41,644 nt of DNA, from the NCBI GenBank assembly GCA_005878835.1, contig VBMV01000081.1, positions 1-41,644 on the forward strand. Direction: 5' to 3'. The notes beneath the pieces are model-generated. The model worked only from the letters and a program-made list of their open reading frames with translations, was not told the DNA's origin and ran no database searches. Positions 26,331 through 36,368 of the stretch are shown here, piece after piece (positions within the stretch are counted from its first letter, which is position 1; each line of letters starts with the position of its first letter). The translations under genes were made by a program, and so were the position numbers. The stretch comes from Gammaproteobacteria bacterium. Lineage in GTDB: Bacteria > Pseudomonadota > Gammaproteobacteria > Steroidobacterales > Steroidobacteraceae.

Positions 26331-27052
26331 GCGCCCTGCAGGCTACGGGACTCGCCAAGAGCTACCGGTCCCGTCAAGTCGTGCGCGACCTGTCGCTCGA
26401 GCTCGAGCGCGGTGAGGTCGTGGGACTGCTCGGGCCCAATGGTGCCGGCAAGACCACCGCCTTCTACATGATCGTCGGGCTCGTGCCGTGCGACGCGGGC
26501 CGCATCCGCCTGGACGACACCGACATCACGCTGCTGCCGATGCACCGCCGCGCGCAGCTCGGCCTCGGCTACCTGCCGCAGGAGGCCTCGGTGTTCCGCA
26601 AGCTGACGGTGGAAAACAATGTGCTGGCCATTCTCGAGACCCGGCCGGACCTGGAGCGCGCGGCGCGCCAGCAGCGCCTCGAGCAGCTGCTCGAGGAGCT
26701 GCGCATCGGCCACGTGCGCAGAACCCTCGGCATGGCGCTCTCGGGCGGGGAGCGGCGGCGCGTCGAGATCGCCCGCGCGCTCGCGGCCGAGCCGCGCTTC
26801 ATGCTCCTGGACGAGCCGTTTGCGGGCGTGGATCCGCTGTCCGTGCTCGATATCCAGCGCATCATCCGCGAGCTGACGCACCGCGGCATCGGCGTCCTGA
26901 TCACTGACCATAATGTGCGCGAAACCCTGGGCGTGTGCGCCCGGGCCTACATCGTCAATCAGGGCACGGTCATCGCCTCCGGGAGTGCGGAAGAAGTCCT
27001 TGCCAACCCCCAAGTCCGTGAGGTGTACTTGGGTGAGTCGTTCCGGCTGTGA
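26327..27052 (+). CDS. lptB: LPS export ABC transporter ATPase LptB
   Basis: LptB powers LPS extraction from the inner membrane with LptF and LptG, which are not in this window. The 241-residue protein has Walker A GPNGAGKT (36-43), Q-loop YLPQEASVF, the signature [15 protein letters not shown], Walker [14 protein letters not shown] and H-loop ITDHNVRET. Start and stop fit the family closely. Confidence 0.98.
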   Translation: MSALQATGLAKSYRSRQVVRDLSLELERGEVVGLLGPNGAGKTTAFYMIVGLVPCDAGRIRLDDTDITLLPMHRRAQLGLGYLPQEASVFRKLTVENNVLAILETRPDLERAARQQRLEQLLEELRIGHVRRTLGMALSGGERRRVEIARALAAEPRFMLLDEPFAGVDPLSVLDIQRIIRELTHRGIGVLITDHNVRETLGVCARAYIVNQGTVIASGSAEEVLANPQVREVYLGESFRL

Positions 27053-27103
27053 GCTCTTCGGATTGTTTAAAGCCAAATCCCTTGTTTTTCAAATAGTTCC
27101 ATC

Positions 27104-28537
27104 ATGCTGAAACCCTCTCTGCAGCTGAAGCTGGGTCAACAACTGACCATGACCCCGCAGCTGCAGCAGGCGATCCGGCTCCTGCAGCTGCCGGCGCTCG
27201 AGCTGCAGGCACACATCCGCGAGCTCCTCGAGACGAACGTGATGCTCGAGCCCGACGAGGCCGAGGCCAGCGGCACGTTCGAGGTGGCGGTGACCGCCGC
27301 CGAGCAGCCCAAGCCCCCGGAGCGCGCTACGGAGAGCACGGTCGAGGTGCTCGAAGAGGGCTGGGGTGATCACAGCGTCGGACCCGCCGAGACCCCCTGG
27401 AGCGGCGACGAGGACGAGCGCCACCAGGAATACGTCGACGAGAGCGGCAAGTCGCTGCAGGATCACCTGATGTGGCAGCTGGAGCTCGCAGGCCTGGCGC
27501 CGCGGGAGTTCGCGGTGGCGCGCGCCATCGTCGACGCCATCAGCGACGACGGCTATCTCACCGAATCGCTCGCCGAAATCGCCCACACGCTGCGCCCGGA
27601 GCTCGAGTGCTCGACCGAGGAAGTGCACGGGGTGCTCGCCCGGGTACAGACCCTCGACCCCCCGGGCATCGGCGCGCGCTCGGTGGCCGAGTGCATCGAG
27701 CTGCAGCTGCGGCAACTGGACCCGGCCACCCCGGGCTTCGGCACCGCGCTGCAGATCGCGCGCGCGCACCTCGAGCTGGTGGCGCAGCGCGAGCTGACGC
27801 TGCTGCGCCGCGAGCTGCGCGCCACCGAGGAGGAGCTCGGTGCGGCGCTCGCCCTGGTGCGCTCCTGCCACCCGCGCCCCGGGGCCACCGTGAGCGCCGG
27901 CAGTGCGCAGTACGTGGTCCCGGATGTGTTCGTGCGCCGCACCGAGCACGGCTGGGGCGTGGAGATCAACCCGGCGACGCTGCCACGCGTGCGGCTCAAT
28001 CAGGGCTACGCCAGCCTCATCGGCCGCAACGCCAGCCACGCCAGCATGCGCGCGCAGCTGCAGGAGGCGCGCTGGCTGCTCAAGAGCCTGGAGATCCGCC
28101 ACGAGACCCTCATGAAAGTCGCCCGCTCCATCGTCGAGCGCCAGACGGCGTTCCTCGAGCAGGGCGAGGAGCACATGCGGCCGATGATTCTCAAGGACAT
28201 CGCCGAAGCGGTCGCGATGCACGAATCGACGGTCTCGCGCGTCACCTCCGGCAAGTACATGCACACGCCGCGCGGGGTCTTCGAGCTGCGCTACTTCTTC
28301 TCGAGCCAGGTGGAAGGCGCCGACGGCTCCGGCACCTCCTCCACCGCCATCCGCGCCAAGATCCGCAAGCTCGTCAAGGAAGAGGACGCGGACACCCCCT
28401 TGAGCGACGGGCGCATCGCGGAACTGCTCTCGGCCGAGGGCATTCCGGTGGCGCGTCGCACGGTCGCCAAGTACCGCGAAGCGATGGGCATCGCGGCCTC
28501 CAACGAGCGCCGGCGAGCGGGGCTGAAACAGATGTGA
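27104..28537 (+). CDS. rpoN: RNA polymerase sigma-54 factor
   Basis: RpoN directs RNA polymerase to -24/-12 promoters and needs AAA+ activators. The 477-residue protein has the N-terminal Gln-rich region I (QLKLGQQLTMTPQLQQAIRL), an acidic region II (about 70-115), the core-binding and HTH parts (VAMHESTVSRVTSGKYM), and the RpoN box ARRTVAKYRE near the end. It starts 51 bases after lptB behind a locally AT-rich stretch (27058-27101) and without a clear ribosome site. Confidence 0.98.
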   Translation: MLKPSLQLKLGQQLTMTPQLQQAIRLLQLPALELQAHIRELLETNVMLEPDEAEASGTFEVAVTAAEQPKPPERATESTVEVLEEGWGDHSVGPAETPWSGDEDERHQEYVDESGKSLQDHLMWQLELAGLAPREFAVARAIVDAISDDGYLTESLAEIAHTLRPELECSTEEVHGVLARVQTLDPPGIGARSVAECIELQLRQLDPATPGFGTALQIARAHLELVAQRELTLLRRELRATEEELGAALALVRSCHPRPGATVSAGSAQYVVPDVFVRRTEHGWGVEINPATLPRVRLNQGYASLIGRNASHASMRAQLQEARWLLKSLEIRHETLMKVARSIVERQTAFLEQGEEHMRPMILKDIAEAVAMHESTVSRVTSGKYMHTPRGVFELRYFFSSQVEGADGSGTSSTAIRAKIRKLVKEEDADTPLSDGRIAELLSAEGIPVARRTVAKYREAMGIAASNERRRAGLKQM

Positions 28538-28580
28538 GCCCATGCGCAAGCGCCTCAAGACAGCACACAGGAGACGGACC

Positions 28581-28901
28581 ATGCAGCTCAGCGTCACCGG
28601 ACACCACGTCGAAGTCACCCCGTCGTTGCGGGGCTATGTGGAGAAGAAGCTCGAGCGCATCGGCAGACACTTTGATCAGGTCATCGACGTGCACTGTGTG
28701 TTGACGGTAGAGAAGCTGCGACAGAAGGCCGAAGCCACGCTGCACGTGAGCGGCAGCGCCATCTACGCGGACGCCACCGAAGAAGACATGTACGCCGCCA
28801 TCGATCTGCTCGCGGACAAGCTGGACCGCTGCATCAAGAAACACAAGGAAAAGCGCGCCGACCACCATGCCGCCGAGGGACGCCGCGCGCTGCGGGTGTA
28901 A
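28581..28901 (+). CDS. hpf: Ribosome hibernation promoting factor, short form
   Basis: This is a 106-residue HPF/YfiA-type protein that binds the 30S subunit to store ribosomes in stationary phase. It has the beta-alpha fold with QLSVTGHHVEVTPSLRGYV and EDMYAAIDLLADKLDRCIKKH. ATG at 28581 is chosen because AGGAG lies seven bases upstream; the longer frame from 28542 adds unrelated residues. It lacks the C-terminal dimerisation domain of long HPF. In E. coli ptsN follows; here rapZ follows after 65 bases. Confidence 0.95.
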   Translation: MQLSVTGHHVEVTPSLRGYVEKKLERIGRHFDQVIDVHCVLTVEKLRQKAEATLHVSGSAIYADATEEDMYAAIDLLADKLDRCIKKHKEKRADHHAAEGRRALRV

Positions 28902-28966
28902 GCCGCGCCAGGCAAGCGCGGCCGCGGGACTTGCGGCGGCAGTGCCCCGTGGATAACCATTGAGGC

Positions 28967-29896
28967 GTGCGCATCATCATCCTCAGCGGGCTGTCCGGGT
29001 CCGGCAAGAGCGTGGCCCTGCACATGCTCGAGGACCTCGGCTTCTACTGCATCGACAATATCCCGGCGGCGCTGCTGAAGCCGTTCGTCTCCTACACGGT
29101 GCGCAGGCCCGAGACCACCTACGAGCGCACCGCCATCGGGCTCGACGCACGCAATACCGCCGCCGAGGTGGCCAGCGTGCCGCAGCTGGTCGATGAGCTC
29201 AAACGCAGCGGCCTGCAGTGCGAGGTGATCTTCCTGGTCGCAGCCGAGGACGAGCTGCTGCGGCGCTTCGCGGAAACGCGCCGCAAGCATCCCATGAGTC
29301 GCAGCGACGTCGGCCTGCGCGAGGCGATGACCATGGAACGCGCGCTCCTCGAGCCGATCGCCTCGGTCGCCGACCTGCTGATCGACACCTCGCGCCTGAG
29401 CGTGCATGCCCTGCGTGACATCGTACACAAGCGCGTCGAGCAGCGCAGCGCCGGACGGCTGTCGATCAGCTTCGAGTCCTTCGGTTTCAAACGCGGCATC
29501 CCCGGTGACGCCGATTTCGTGTTCGACGCGCGGGCGCTCCCCAACCCCTACTGGGAGCCGGGCCTGCGCAACCTCACCGGCCGCGATCCGGAGGTCATCC
29601 GTTTCCTCGAGACCCACACCAACGTGGCGACGCTGGTGGCGGACATCGCGCGCTTCGTGCGCGGCCGCGTGCCGGAGTACCAGGCGAGCAACCGCGGCTA
29701 CCTGACGGTGGCGGTCGGGTGCACCGGCGGCCAGCACCGCTCGGTGTACATCGTCGACCGCCTGGCCGAGGAGTTCGCCGGCGAATTCCGCAACGTCACG
29801 GCGCGCCACAGCGGCCTGCCGGGCGCCAAGCTCTTTCAGCCGCCCCCGCGGGCGGCGAGCGGCGCGCAGGTGGCGCAGGACGCCGCGACGGAATAG
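28967..29896 (+). CDS. rapZ: RNase adapter protein RapZ
   Basis: This 309-residue protein belongs to the RapZ/YvcJ P-loop family; in enterobacteria RapZ binds the small RNA GlmZ and presents it to RNase E, controlling GlmS. Walker A is LSGLSGSGKS, followed by LGFYCIDNIPAALLKPF. The C-terminal domain has ISFESFGFKRGIP, DFVFDARALPNPYWEP, GCTGGQHRSVYIV and TARHSGL. The GTG start lies 65 bases after hpf. The usual ptsN (and hprK or npr) neighbours are missing, so the role may be broader than in E. coli. Confidence 0.96.
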   Translation: MRIIILSGLSGSGKSVALHMLEDLGFYCIDNIPAALLKPFVSYTVRRPETTYERTAIGLDARNTAAEVASVPQLVDELKRSGLQCEVIFLVAAEDELLRRFAETRRKHPMSRSDVGLREAMTMERALLEPIASVADLLIDTSRLSVHALRDIVHKRVEQRSAGRLSISFESFGFKRGIPGDADFVFDARALPNPYWEPGLRNLTGRDPEVIRFLETHTNVATLVADIARFVRGRVPEYQASNRGYLTVAVGCTGGQHRSVYIVDRLAEEFAGEFRNVTARHSGLPGAKLFQPPPRAASGAQVAQDAATE

Positions 29897-29957
29897 CCGC
29901 GCTGCGCCTGGCCCGGGGGCGCGGCCTCAGAGCGCTCGAGCCGATCCGACCTTCGGC

Positions 29958-31160
29958 TCAGGTCGCCTGCGCGACCCCGGCGGCTGTCATCACCTGCGGC
30001 AGCTTCTCGCCGCTCATGAACGCCATCAGCGCCGAGCGCGCCTCCATGGCATCGCGGTAGCCGAGCTCGATCAGCGCGCGCGTGTAGCCTGCCTCGAACA
30101 TGAGGTAGCTCGCCAGCTGGTAGCCGGACTCGTCGCGCCCGCCGATCACCCGCAGCAGCACCCGCAGCCCCTGCGGCATCTCGCGCACGTGGCGCGAGGC
30201 GATCTCGCGCGGATCGACACTCGGCGCCAGCATCAGCGTCTCGATCGGCCGTTCGCCGCGGGCGGCCTGCGGCGCGCTGTGCACCAGCGTGTTGATGCGT
30301 TCGAGCTGCTCGAGATCGCCGTAGATCTGGTCGGTGAACAGCGTGTCGAGCATGTAGCCGAAGATCTCGCCCGGCGTCGGCATGACGGTGTGCAGGCGGT
30401 CGACGGTCACGCCGGCGGCGCGCCGCGCGCGCACGCCGATCACCAGCAGGCGATCGGCCCCCAGATGGATCGCCGGGCTCAGCGGGTGGATCTGGCGCAT
30501 GGCGCCGTCGCCGAAATACTCCTCACCGATCCTGATGGGCGGGAACAGCAGCGGGATGGCGGCGCTCGCCATCAGGTGATCGACCGTCATCTCGGTGCGG
30601 CAGCCGACGCGCTGCACACGGGCCCAGTCGGCGATGGAGTCGATGCCGTCGTAGAAGGCGACCGAGCGGCCGGTGGCGTAGCTGGTGGAGCACAGCGCGA
30701 GCGCCCGCAGGTGCCCGCGCGCGATGCTGCGGCGGATGCCGCTGCAGTCCACATGCACGCCCAGCAGCTCGCGCAGCGGCGTGTTGTCGAGCATCGATCT
30801 GGGGGGCGAGAGCACCAGCCCGCCGGAGACCAGCGCCAGCACCCAGTGGGCGCCGGCGCGCATCATGTGCCGCGCGTTCACGTGAAAGACCTGGCTCGAG
30901 CGGAAGTTCGCCCACACCTGCTCCAGTCCCGCGACCGCGCGCCGCCAGTGATGCGCTTCGGCGGCCAGCACGCCCGCCGCCACTGCGCCCGCGGAGGTGC
31001 CGACGATGATCTGGAACGGATTGCGCGCCCGCGGCAACAGCTCGGCGAGCGCCCGCAGCACGCCCACCTGGTACGCCGAGCGCGCGCCGCCGCCGGTCAG
31101 CACCAGCCCGACGGTCGGGCGGAGGTCGGGTCTGATCGCAGTGTCGCCGAAGCCATCCAT
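29958..31160 (-). CDS. Patatin-like phospholipase family protein
   Basis: This predicted lipid acyl hydrolase (400 residues) uses a Ser-Asp dyad. The oxyanion loop is VLTGGGARSAYQVGVL, the nucleophile is Ser56 in IVGTSAGAVA, and the Asp is in EEYFGDGAMRQIHPLS. No signal peptide is visible, although a hydrophobic stretch (HWVLALVSGGLVLSP) might associate with membrane. ATG 31160 has GGAG 11 bases upstream; GTG 31172 is the alternative. It converges on rapZ. It may remodel phospholipids; the substrate is unknown. Confidence 0.9.
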   Translation of the reverse strand: MDGFGDTAIRPDLRPTVGLVLTGGGARSAYQVGVLRALAELLPRARNPFQIIVGTSAGAVAAGVLAAEAHHWRRAVAGLEQVWANFRSSQVFHVNARHMMRAGAHWVLALVSGGLVLSPPRSMLDNTPLRELLGVHVDCSGIRRSIARGHLRALALCSTSYATGRSVAFYDGIDSIADWARVQRVGCRTEMTVDHLMASAAIPLLFPPIRIGEEYFGDGAMRQIHPLSPAIHLGADRLLVIGVRARRAAGVTVDRLHTVMPTPGEIFGYMLDTLFTDQIYGDLEQLERINTLVHSAPQAARGERPIETLMLAPSVDPREIASRHVREMPQGLRVLLRVIGGRDESGYQLASYLMFEAGYTRALIELGYRDAMEARSALMAFMSGEKLPQVMTAAGVAQAT

Positions 31161-31316
31161 AGGTGAATACACTCCGCCGGCTATTATGAAACCGCCGGCG
31201 CCGGAGCCTGTGTGATGGAAGTAGCAACATACTGGTCGGTGCCCGTGTAGCGCTGCTCACTCATGACAGCGCGAGTCTAACCGCCAACAGCTGAACCTGC
31301 GCGGAACTACCTGCGC

Positions 31317-33719
31317 TCAGTTCGGCGTCAGGATAAGCGTGTGCTCGGCCGGCCCCGGCAGAAACGGCAGCGGCGTACCCCGCGCCCACTGCATGAACCC
31401 GGCGTGGTAATACGGCGATAGCGGATGCCCGCTCTGTCCGCCCGGCAGCTGCAGGTAACCCTGCTCCTCGTGGCCGGGGGAGACGGCAAAGCGCTCGGAG
31501 GCGCCGAAGATCGCGCCGTCCTGCACCCGCGGCATGTCGTGGTCGCCCGGCAGTTCCAGGGTCGGCATGTCGAGGAATGAGGCGAGCCACGGCAGGACAC
31601 GCGACAGCGGATGACGGATCTGCACCAGGTTATGCGCACCCCAGGTGCAGTGCGCGAGCTCGCGGCAGCTCGCGCCGAGCTCGGCGATGGTGGCGTCGAC
31701 CTGTGCACGCAGGAACTGCGGCCAGCCGGGATAGCTCTTCGCCAGCAGATGCAGCGGCTGCGCGCTGACGAGCTGCCACAGCGGACCTTCGAACTGCGCC
31801 GGCGGCGCCGCGCCCTGCTCCGCCTCGAGGCCCAGCCCCGCGAGCAGCATGTCCCACACCGCCTGCCGGGTGCGCTCGTGATAGGCGCGCACCAGGCGGT
31901 AGCCGACCGAGTCGACGCTCGCCCGGGCGTTCCAGCCCTCGATGAGCTGCCGAAGTTCCGCGCGGCGCGGGTGATCGTGCAGCGCCTCCTCATCGAGCAC
32001 GCTCAGCAGCAGCGTGCGCCAGCGCGCCAGGAACACGGCGCGGTCATCGAGCTGGATACGCAGCATGTCGGCGGGGGTGATGTTGCCCTGCAAGGCCAGC
32101 AGATCGTCGCGGATCTGGCCGGCGCGCGCCCCGAGATCGTATTGCGCACCGAGCGCCGCCACGTCCCCGCCGATGAGTCGCAGCTGATGATCGTCGGAGG
32201 CCACGCGCGCATTGGCGGTCCAGATGCGACCCAGCGGCGGGTCCACGATCCGCGGGTGATCCGCCACGGTGGTCCAGGGGGCGCCGCCGCTGGCGCGCGT
32301 CGCTCCGGTGTCCGCGGGGATGCGCCCGTAGATGGTCCAGCCGATGTGGCCCTGCTCGTCGCCGATCACCACGTTCTGGTGGGGAATGCCCACGGCGGGG
32401 GCGAGCGCGAGCGCCTCGGCGACCGAGGTGGCGCGCTCGAGCGCCATGAGACCCAAGTTGGTCGCCGCCGGGTTCTGCGCCAGCCAGGCGCCGAACCAAC
32501 AGCTGTGCTGCGCCTCATCGGCGCGCAGCAACACGCCCGCGGGCGCGGACTTCACCTCCATCACGACCGCCGCCTGACCGTGCACCCGGATCTCCTCGCG
32601 CACCACCGACAGCGCCACCGGGCCCGAGGGCGTCGTCAGCTCGTGCTGCCCCACCGCGGTGCACGGCACGCGGCTGACATCCAGCCAGGTGCCGTAACTG
32701 TTGGTGAAGCCCCAGGCGATGTGTCCGTTCGACCCGGCGACCAGCAGCGGCGCTCCGGGCAGCGTGACGCCGTTCAGGTCGAGGGCCTGTGCGGCGCCGG
32801 AGGCGATCCGCAGGCGGGCGTGATACCACAGCGGCGGGATCCGCAGCCCGAGGTGCATGTCGTTGGCGACGAGCGCGGCGCCGGTCGCGGTCAGGCGGCC
32901 CGCCACCGCCCAGCTGTTGCTGCCCGCGGCCGGCTCGCGCGGGACGCTCCCGGACACGGCCGCCGCAGCGCGGCCGTTGCGCACATCCAGCACCTCTGCG
33001 GGCGGCACCGCAGCCTCCGCCGCGCTCACCGCGCCCTGCGCAGGCGCCACGGGCGCATCCCAGCTGGTTCCGGCCGGGTACAGGAAGCCGAGGCCGCACT
33101 TCCAGCGCGCGCCGCACTGCGCGCCTCCGAGCCGCGCGTTGATCTCCTGGCGCAGGATCTCGCGCCGCAGGCCGTTCGCCTGCAGATCCCACCACATGGC
33201 GTGCTCGATGAGGATCGTGTCCTCCGGGCGCCACGGGAGCGGGGGTGCGCCCAGCACCCAGTACTCCCACGGGCGTCCGGCAAGGTCTGCGAGTCCGGCG
33301 TTCACGCCGCGCGCGTAGGCCTCGAGCAGCGCGCGCTCGGCGGGGGCTGCCTGCGCGAGCACCTCGCGGGCGACCGAGCGAAACCTGAACAGGCGGGCCC
33401 TGCGGTCCTGCTCGAGGGCCGCGCCGCCGAACAGCTCCGCCAGCTCCCCGGCGGCGAGCCGCCGCGAGAGGTCCATCTGGAAATAGCGGTCCTGCGCGTG
33501 CACGAAACCGGTGGCGTACGCGAGGTCGGCGCGGTCGGTGGCCTCGATGGTGGGCACGCCGCGTGAATCGCGCGTGATGCGCACGGCACCCGTGAGGCCC
33601 GACGCAGCGAGCGCCCCCTCCAGCCGCGGCAGCGAGGCCCGCAACAACAGCCAGCCGAGGGCGAGCGCCGCGAGCAGCAGCACGGCAGCCGCGGCGCCGA
33701 GGTACTTCAGCGTCCGCAT
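31317..33719 (-). CDS. Penicillin acylase family protein (N-terminal nucleophile hydrolase)
   Basis: This 800-residue precursor probably self-cleaves into alpha and beta chains. A membrane or signal helix (residues 8-28) is followed by the alpha-chain motifs ITRDSRGVPTIEA and TGFVHAQDRYFQMDL, a linker, and the new N-terminus GSNSWAVAG with Ser267 as nucleophile. The family hydrolyses amides including beta-lactam side chains and acyl-homoserine lactones; quorum quenching is possible but cannot be told from sequence. It follows pyk by 13 bases and so is likely the last gene of the tkt-gap-pgk-pyk operon. Confidence 0.93.
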   Translation of the reverse strand: MRTLKYLGAAAAVLLLAALALGWLLLRASLPRLEGALAASGLTGAVRITRDSRGVPTIEATDRADLAYATGFVHAQDRYFQMDLSRRLAAGELAELFGGAALEQDRRARLFRFRSVAREVLAQAAPAERALLEAYARGVNAGLADLAGRPWEYWVLGAPPLPWRPEDTILIEHAMWWDLQANGLRREILRQEINARLGGAQCGARWKCGLGFLYPAGTSWDAPVAPAQGAVSAAEAAVPPAEVLDVRNGRAAAAVSGSVPREPAAGSNSWAVAGRLTATGAALVANDMHLGLRIPPLWYHARLRIASGAAQALDLNGVTLPGAPLLVAGSNGHIAWGFTNSYGTWLDVSRVPCTAVGQHELTTPSGPVALSVVREEIRVHGQAAVVMEVKSAPAGVLLRADEAQHSCWFGAWLAQNPAATNLGLMALERATSVAEALALAPAVGIPHQNVVIGDEQGHIGWTIYGRIPADTGATRASGGAPWTTVADHPRIVDPPLGRIWTANARVASDDHQLRLIGGDVAALGAQYDLGARAGQIRDDLLALQGNITPADMLRIQLDDRAVFLARWRTLLLSVLDEEALHDHPRRAELRQLIEGWNARASVDSVGYRLVRAYHERTRQAVWDMLLAGLGLEAEQGAAPPAQFEGPLWQLVSAQPLHLLAKSYPGWPQFLRAQVDATIAELGASCRELAHCTWGAHNLVQIRHPLSRVLPWLASFLDMPTLELPGDHDMPRVQDGAIFGASERFAVSPGHEEQGYLQLPGGQSGHPLSPYYHAGFMQWARGTPLPFLPGPAEHTLILTPN

Positions 33720-33732
33720 GCGCGCGCGGCTT

Positions 33733-35175
33733 TCAGTTCAGCGTGACCTTCAGGATCTGCATGGAGTTGGTGCCGCCCTGCACTCCCGAGAGCTCACCCT
33801 TGGTGAGAATCACCAGGTCGCGCTTCTTCACCAGTTGCAGCTCGAGCAGCCGCGTGAACAGCGCGCGGTAGAGGCTCTCGGTGGAGTTATCCGGGCAGGT
33901 GACGTCGAAGATCACCGGGTAGACGCCGCGGTAGAGCGTCACGCGCCGGCGGGTCGCTTCGTGGCGCGTGAACGCGTACACCGGGATGTCGGAGCGGATG
34001 CGCGACATCCACAGGGGCGTGGCGCCCGATTCGGTCAGCGCCACGATGGCGCGCACCTTCATGTGATTGGCCGTGTACATGACGGCCATGGCGATCGCTT
34101 CCTCGGTGCCCTGGAACTGGCCCTCCTTGATGCGCTGGCGGGGGCGGGTGTGGGTGAGCTGATACTTCTCGGCACCTTCGATGACCTGGGCCATCGCCTG
34201 CACCGCCTTGACGGGATAGCGTCCGGCGGCGGTCTCGGCGGACAGCATCACCGCATCGGTGCCGTCGATCACCGCGTTGGCGACGTCGCTCACCTCGGCG
34301 CGCGTCGGCACCGGGTTCTGGATCATGGACTCCATCATCTGCGTCGCGGTGATCACCACGCGATTGTGCGTGCGGGTCTGATGGATGATGGTCTTCTGCA
34401 GGCCGGTGAGCTCCGCGTAACCCATCTCCACGCCCAGGTCCCCGCGCGCCACCATGACCACATCGCTCGCCTCGATGATGCCGGCGAGATTCTCGACGGC
34501 TTCGTGGCGCTCGACCTTGGCCACCAGGCGTGCCTGGCCGCCGGCGGTGCGCAGCAGCGCGCGCGCCTGCTCCATGTCGGCAGCGTCGCGCGCGAACGAT
34601 ACCGCCATGTAATCCACGCCCTCCTCGGCGACGAACTGTATGTCCTCGTGGTCGCGCGCCGACACCGCGGGCGCCGAGATGCCACCGCCCTGACGGTTGA
34701 CCCCCTTGCGATCGGAGAGCTCGCCGCCGACGCGCACGCGGGTGTCGATCGTCGTGTCGCCGACACGCTCGACGTCCAGCACGATCTGCCCGTCATTGAG
34801 CAGCAGGGTATCGCCGGCGGCGACGTCACGCGGCAGATCCTGGTAGGCGACGCCGACCCTGGCTTCAGTGCCGGCCTTGGGATCGAGCGCGGTGTCGAGC
34901 GTGAAGGCGGCGCCTTCGGCGAGCTGCACGGGGCCGTCGCGAAAACACTCGATGCGGATCTTGGGTCCCCCCAGGTCCAGCAGCACGCCGACGCACTTGT
35001 CGGCGCGCTGCGCGGCCTCGCGCACCAGCGCCAGGCGCCGCCGGCGGTCCGCGACCGTGCCGTGCGAGGCGTTGAGGCGCGCAACGTCCACACCGGCGTG
35101 CATCATTTCCGTGAGCACCTCGAGTGAGTCGGTGGCCGGCCCCATCGTGGCGACGATCTTGGTGCGTCTCAACAT
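33733..35175 (-). CDS. pyk: Pyruvate kinase
   Basis: It makes pyruvate and ATP from PEP. The 480-residue protein has RRTKIVATMGPATDS at the start, the active-site VAKVERHEAVENL with the catalytic Lys, MVARGDLGVEM and TATQMMESMI. The usual ARLNFSHG segment is ARLNASHG here (Phe to Ala). Length and motifs resemble the PykA (AMP-activated) class, though class assignment is tentative. It lies 14 bases after pgk. Confidence 0.97.
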   Translation of the reverse strand: MLRRTKIVATMGPATDSLEVLTEMMHAGVDVARLNASHGTVADRRRRLALVREAAQRADKCVGVLLDLGGPKIRIECFRDGPVQLAEGAAFTLDTALDPKAGTEARVGVAYQDLPRDVAAGDTLLLNDGQIVLDVERVGDTTIDTRVRVGGELSDRKGVNRQGGGISAPAVSARDHEDIQFVAEEGVDYMAVSFARDAADMEQARALLRTAGGQARLVAKVERHEAVENLAGIIEASDVVMVARGDLGVEMGYAELTGLQKTIIHQTRTHNRVVITATQMMESMIQNPVPTRAEVSDVANAVIDGTDAVMLSAETAAGRYPVKAVQAMAQVIEGAEKYQLTHTRPRQRIKEGQFQGTEEAIAMAVMYTANHMKVRAIVALTESGATPLWMSRIRSDIPVYAFTRHEATRRRVTLYRGVYPVIFDVTCPDNSTESLYRALFTRLLELQLVKKRDLVILTKGELSGVQGGTNSMQILKVTLN

Positions 35176-35189
35176 GGCTTGGGTGCGCT

Positions 35190-36368
35190 TCAGGCGCGGG
35201 CGCGCTCCTCGAGAATGGCGACCGCCGGCAGTGTCTTGCCTTCGACGAACTCGAGGAATGCGCCGCCGCCGGTGGAGATGTAGGAGATGCCGTCCTCGAC
35301 CCCGTATTTCTCGATGGCGGCGAGCGTATCGCCGCCGCCGGCGAGCGAGAAGGCCTTGCCGCGCGCGATCGCCTGCGCGATGGCGCGCGTACCTTCGCCG
35401 AACTGCACGAACTCGAACACCCCCACCGGTCCGTTCCAGATGATGGTGCCGGCGGCCTGCAGCAGCGTGCTGCAGCGGTCGGCAGTGTCCGGCCCGATGT
35501 CGAGAATCAGGTCGTCGGCGCGCACCTCGCTCGCCGCACGCACATCCGCGTGCGCCGTGGCGGCGAATTCCTTGCCGACCACGACATCCGTCGGCAGCAG
35601 GATCTGCGTGTCGTGCGCGCGCGCCTTGTCCAGCAGGCGGCGCGCGACATCCAGCATCTCCGCCTCGTACAGGGACTTGCCCACGGCGACGCCGGTCGCG
35701 GCGAGAAAGGTATTGGCGATGCCGCCGCCCACGATCAGCTGGTCGACTTTCTCGAGCAGCGACTCGAGCACCAGCAGCTTGGTGGAGACCTTGGAGCCGC
35801 CGACGATCGCCACCAGGGGCCTCGCGGGCTTCTGCAGCGCGCGCTCCAGGGCTTCCAGCTCACTCACCAGCAGGGGACCTGCGCAGGCCAGCGGCGCGTA
35901 GCGGGCCACGCCGTGGGTGCTCGCCTCGGCGCGGTGGGCAGTGCCGAAGGCGTCCATCACGAACACCTCGCACAGGGCGGCCATGCGGCGCGACAGCTGC
36001 TCGTCGTTCTCTTTCTCGCCCTTGTTGAAGCGCACGTTCTCGCACAGCACGGCGCTGCCGGCGGCACAATCGACGCCGTCCAGCCAGTGCTTGCGCAGCG
36101 GCACGGGTTTGCCGAGCAGCTCCGAGAGGCGCACCGCCACCGGGGCGAGTGTGAGGGCTTCGGTCGCCTGTCCCTCCTTTGGCCGGCCGAGGTGCGAGAT
36201 GACGAACACCCTGGCGTGCTGGTCGAGCGCGTAGCGGATGGTCGCCAGAGCTGCGCGGATTCGGGCATCGCTGGTCACCACCCCGTCCTGCACCGGCACG
36301 TTCAGGTCTTCCCTGATGAGGACCCGCTTGTTGCGCAGGTCCGTGTCGGCCATGCGCAAAACCTTCAT
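35190..36368 (-). CDS. pgk: Phosphoglycerate kinase
   Basis: It transfers phosphate from 1,3-bisphosphoglycerate to ADP. The 392-residue protein has [16 protein letters not shown] near the start, [40 protein letters not shown] and the C-terminal [13 protein letters not shown] with [15 protein letters not shown] at 36368 overlaps the gap stop as ATGA and matches the usual MxVxxM start; ATG at 36353 is an alternative. Confidence 0.97.
   Translation of the reverse strand: MKVLRMADTDLRNKRVLIREDLNVPVQDGVVTSDARIRAALATIRYALDQHARVFVISHLGRPKEGQATEALTLAPVAVRLSELLGKPVPLRKHWLDGVDCAAGSAVLCENVRFNKGEKENDEQLSRRMAALCEVFVMDAFGTAHRAEASTHGVARYAPLACAGPLLVSELEALERALQKPARPLVAIVGGSKVSTKLLVLESLLEKVDQLIVGGGIANTFLAATGVAVGKSLYEAEMLDVARRLLDKARAHDTQILLPTDVVVGKEFAATAHADVRAASEVRADDLILDIGPDTADRCSTLLQAAGTIIWNGPVGVFEFVQFGEGTRAIAQAIARGKAFSLAGGGDTLAAIEKYGVEDGISYISTGGGAFLEFVEGKTLPAVAILEERARA

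Noticed and set aside
29938-29959. Hairpin gagccga...tcggctc between rapZ and the patatin gene
   Set aside because: It lacks a T run on either strand and overlaps the patatin stop codon, so a terminator call is not supported.
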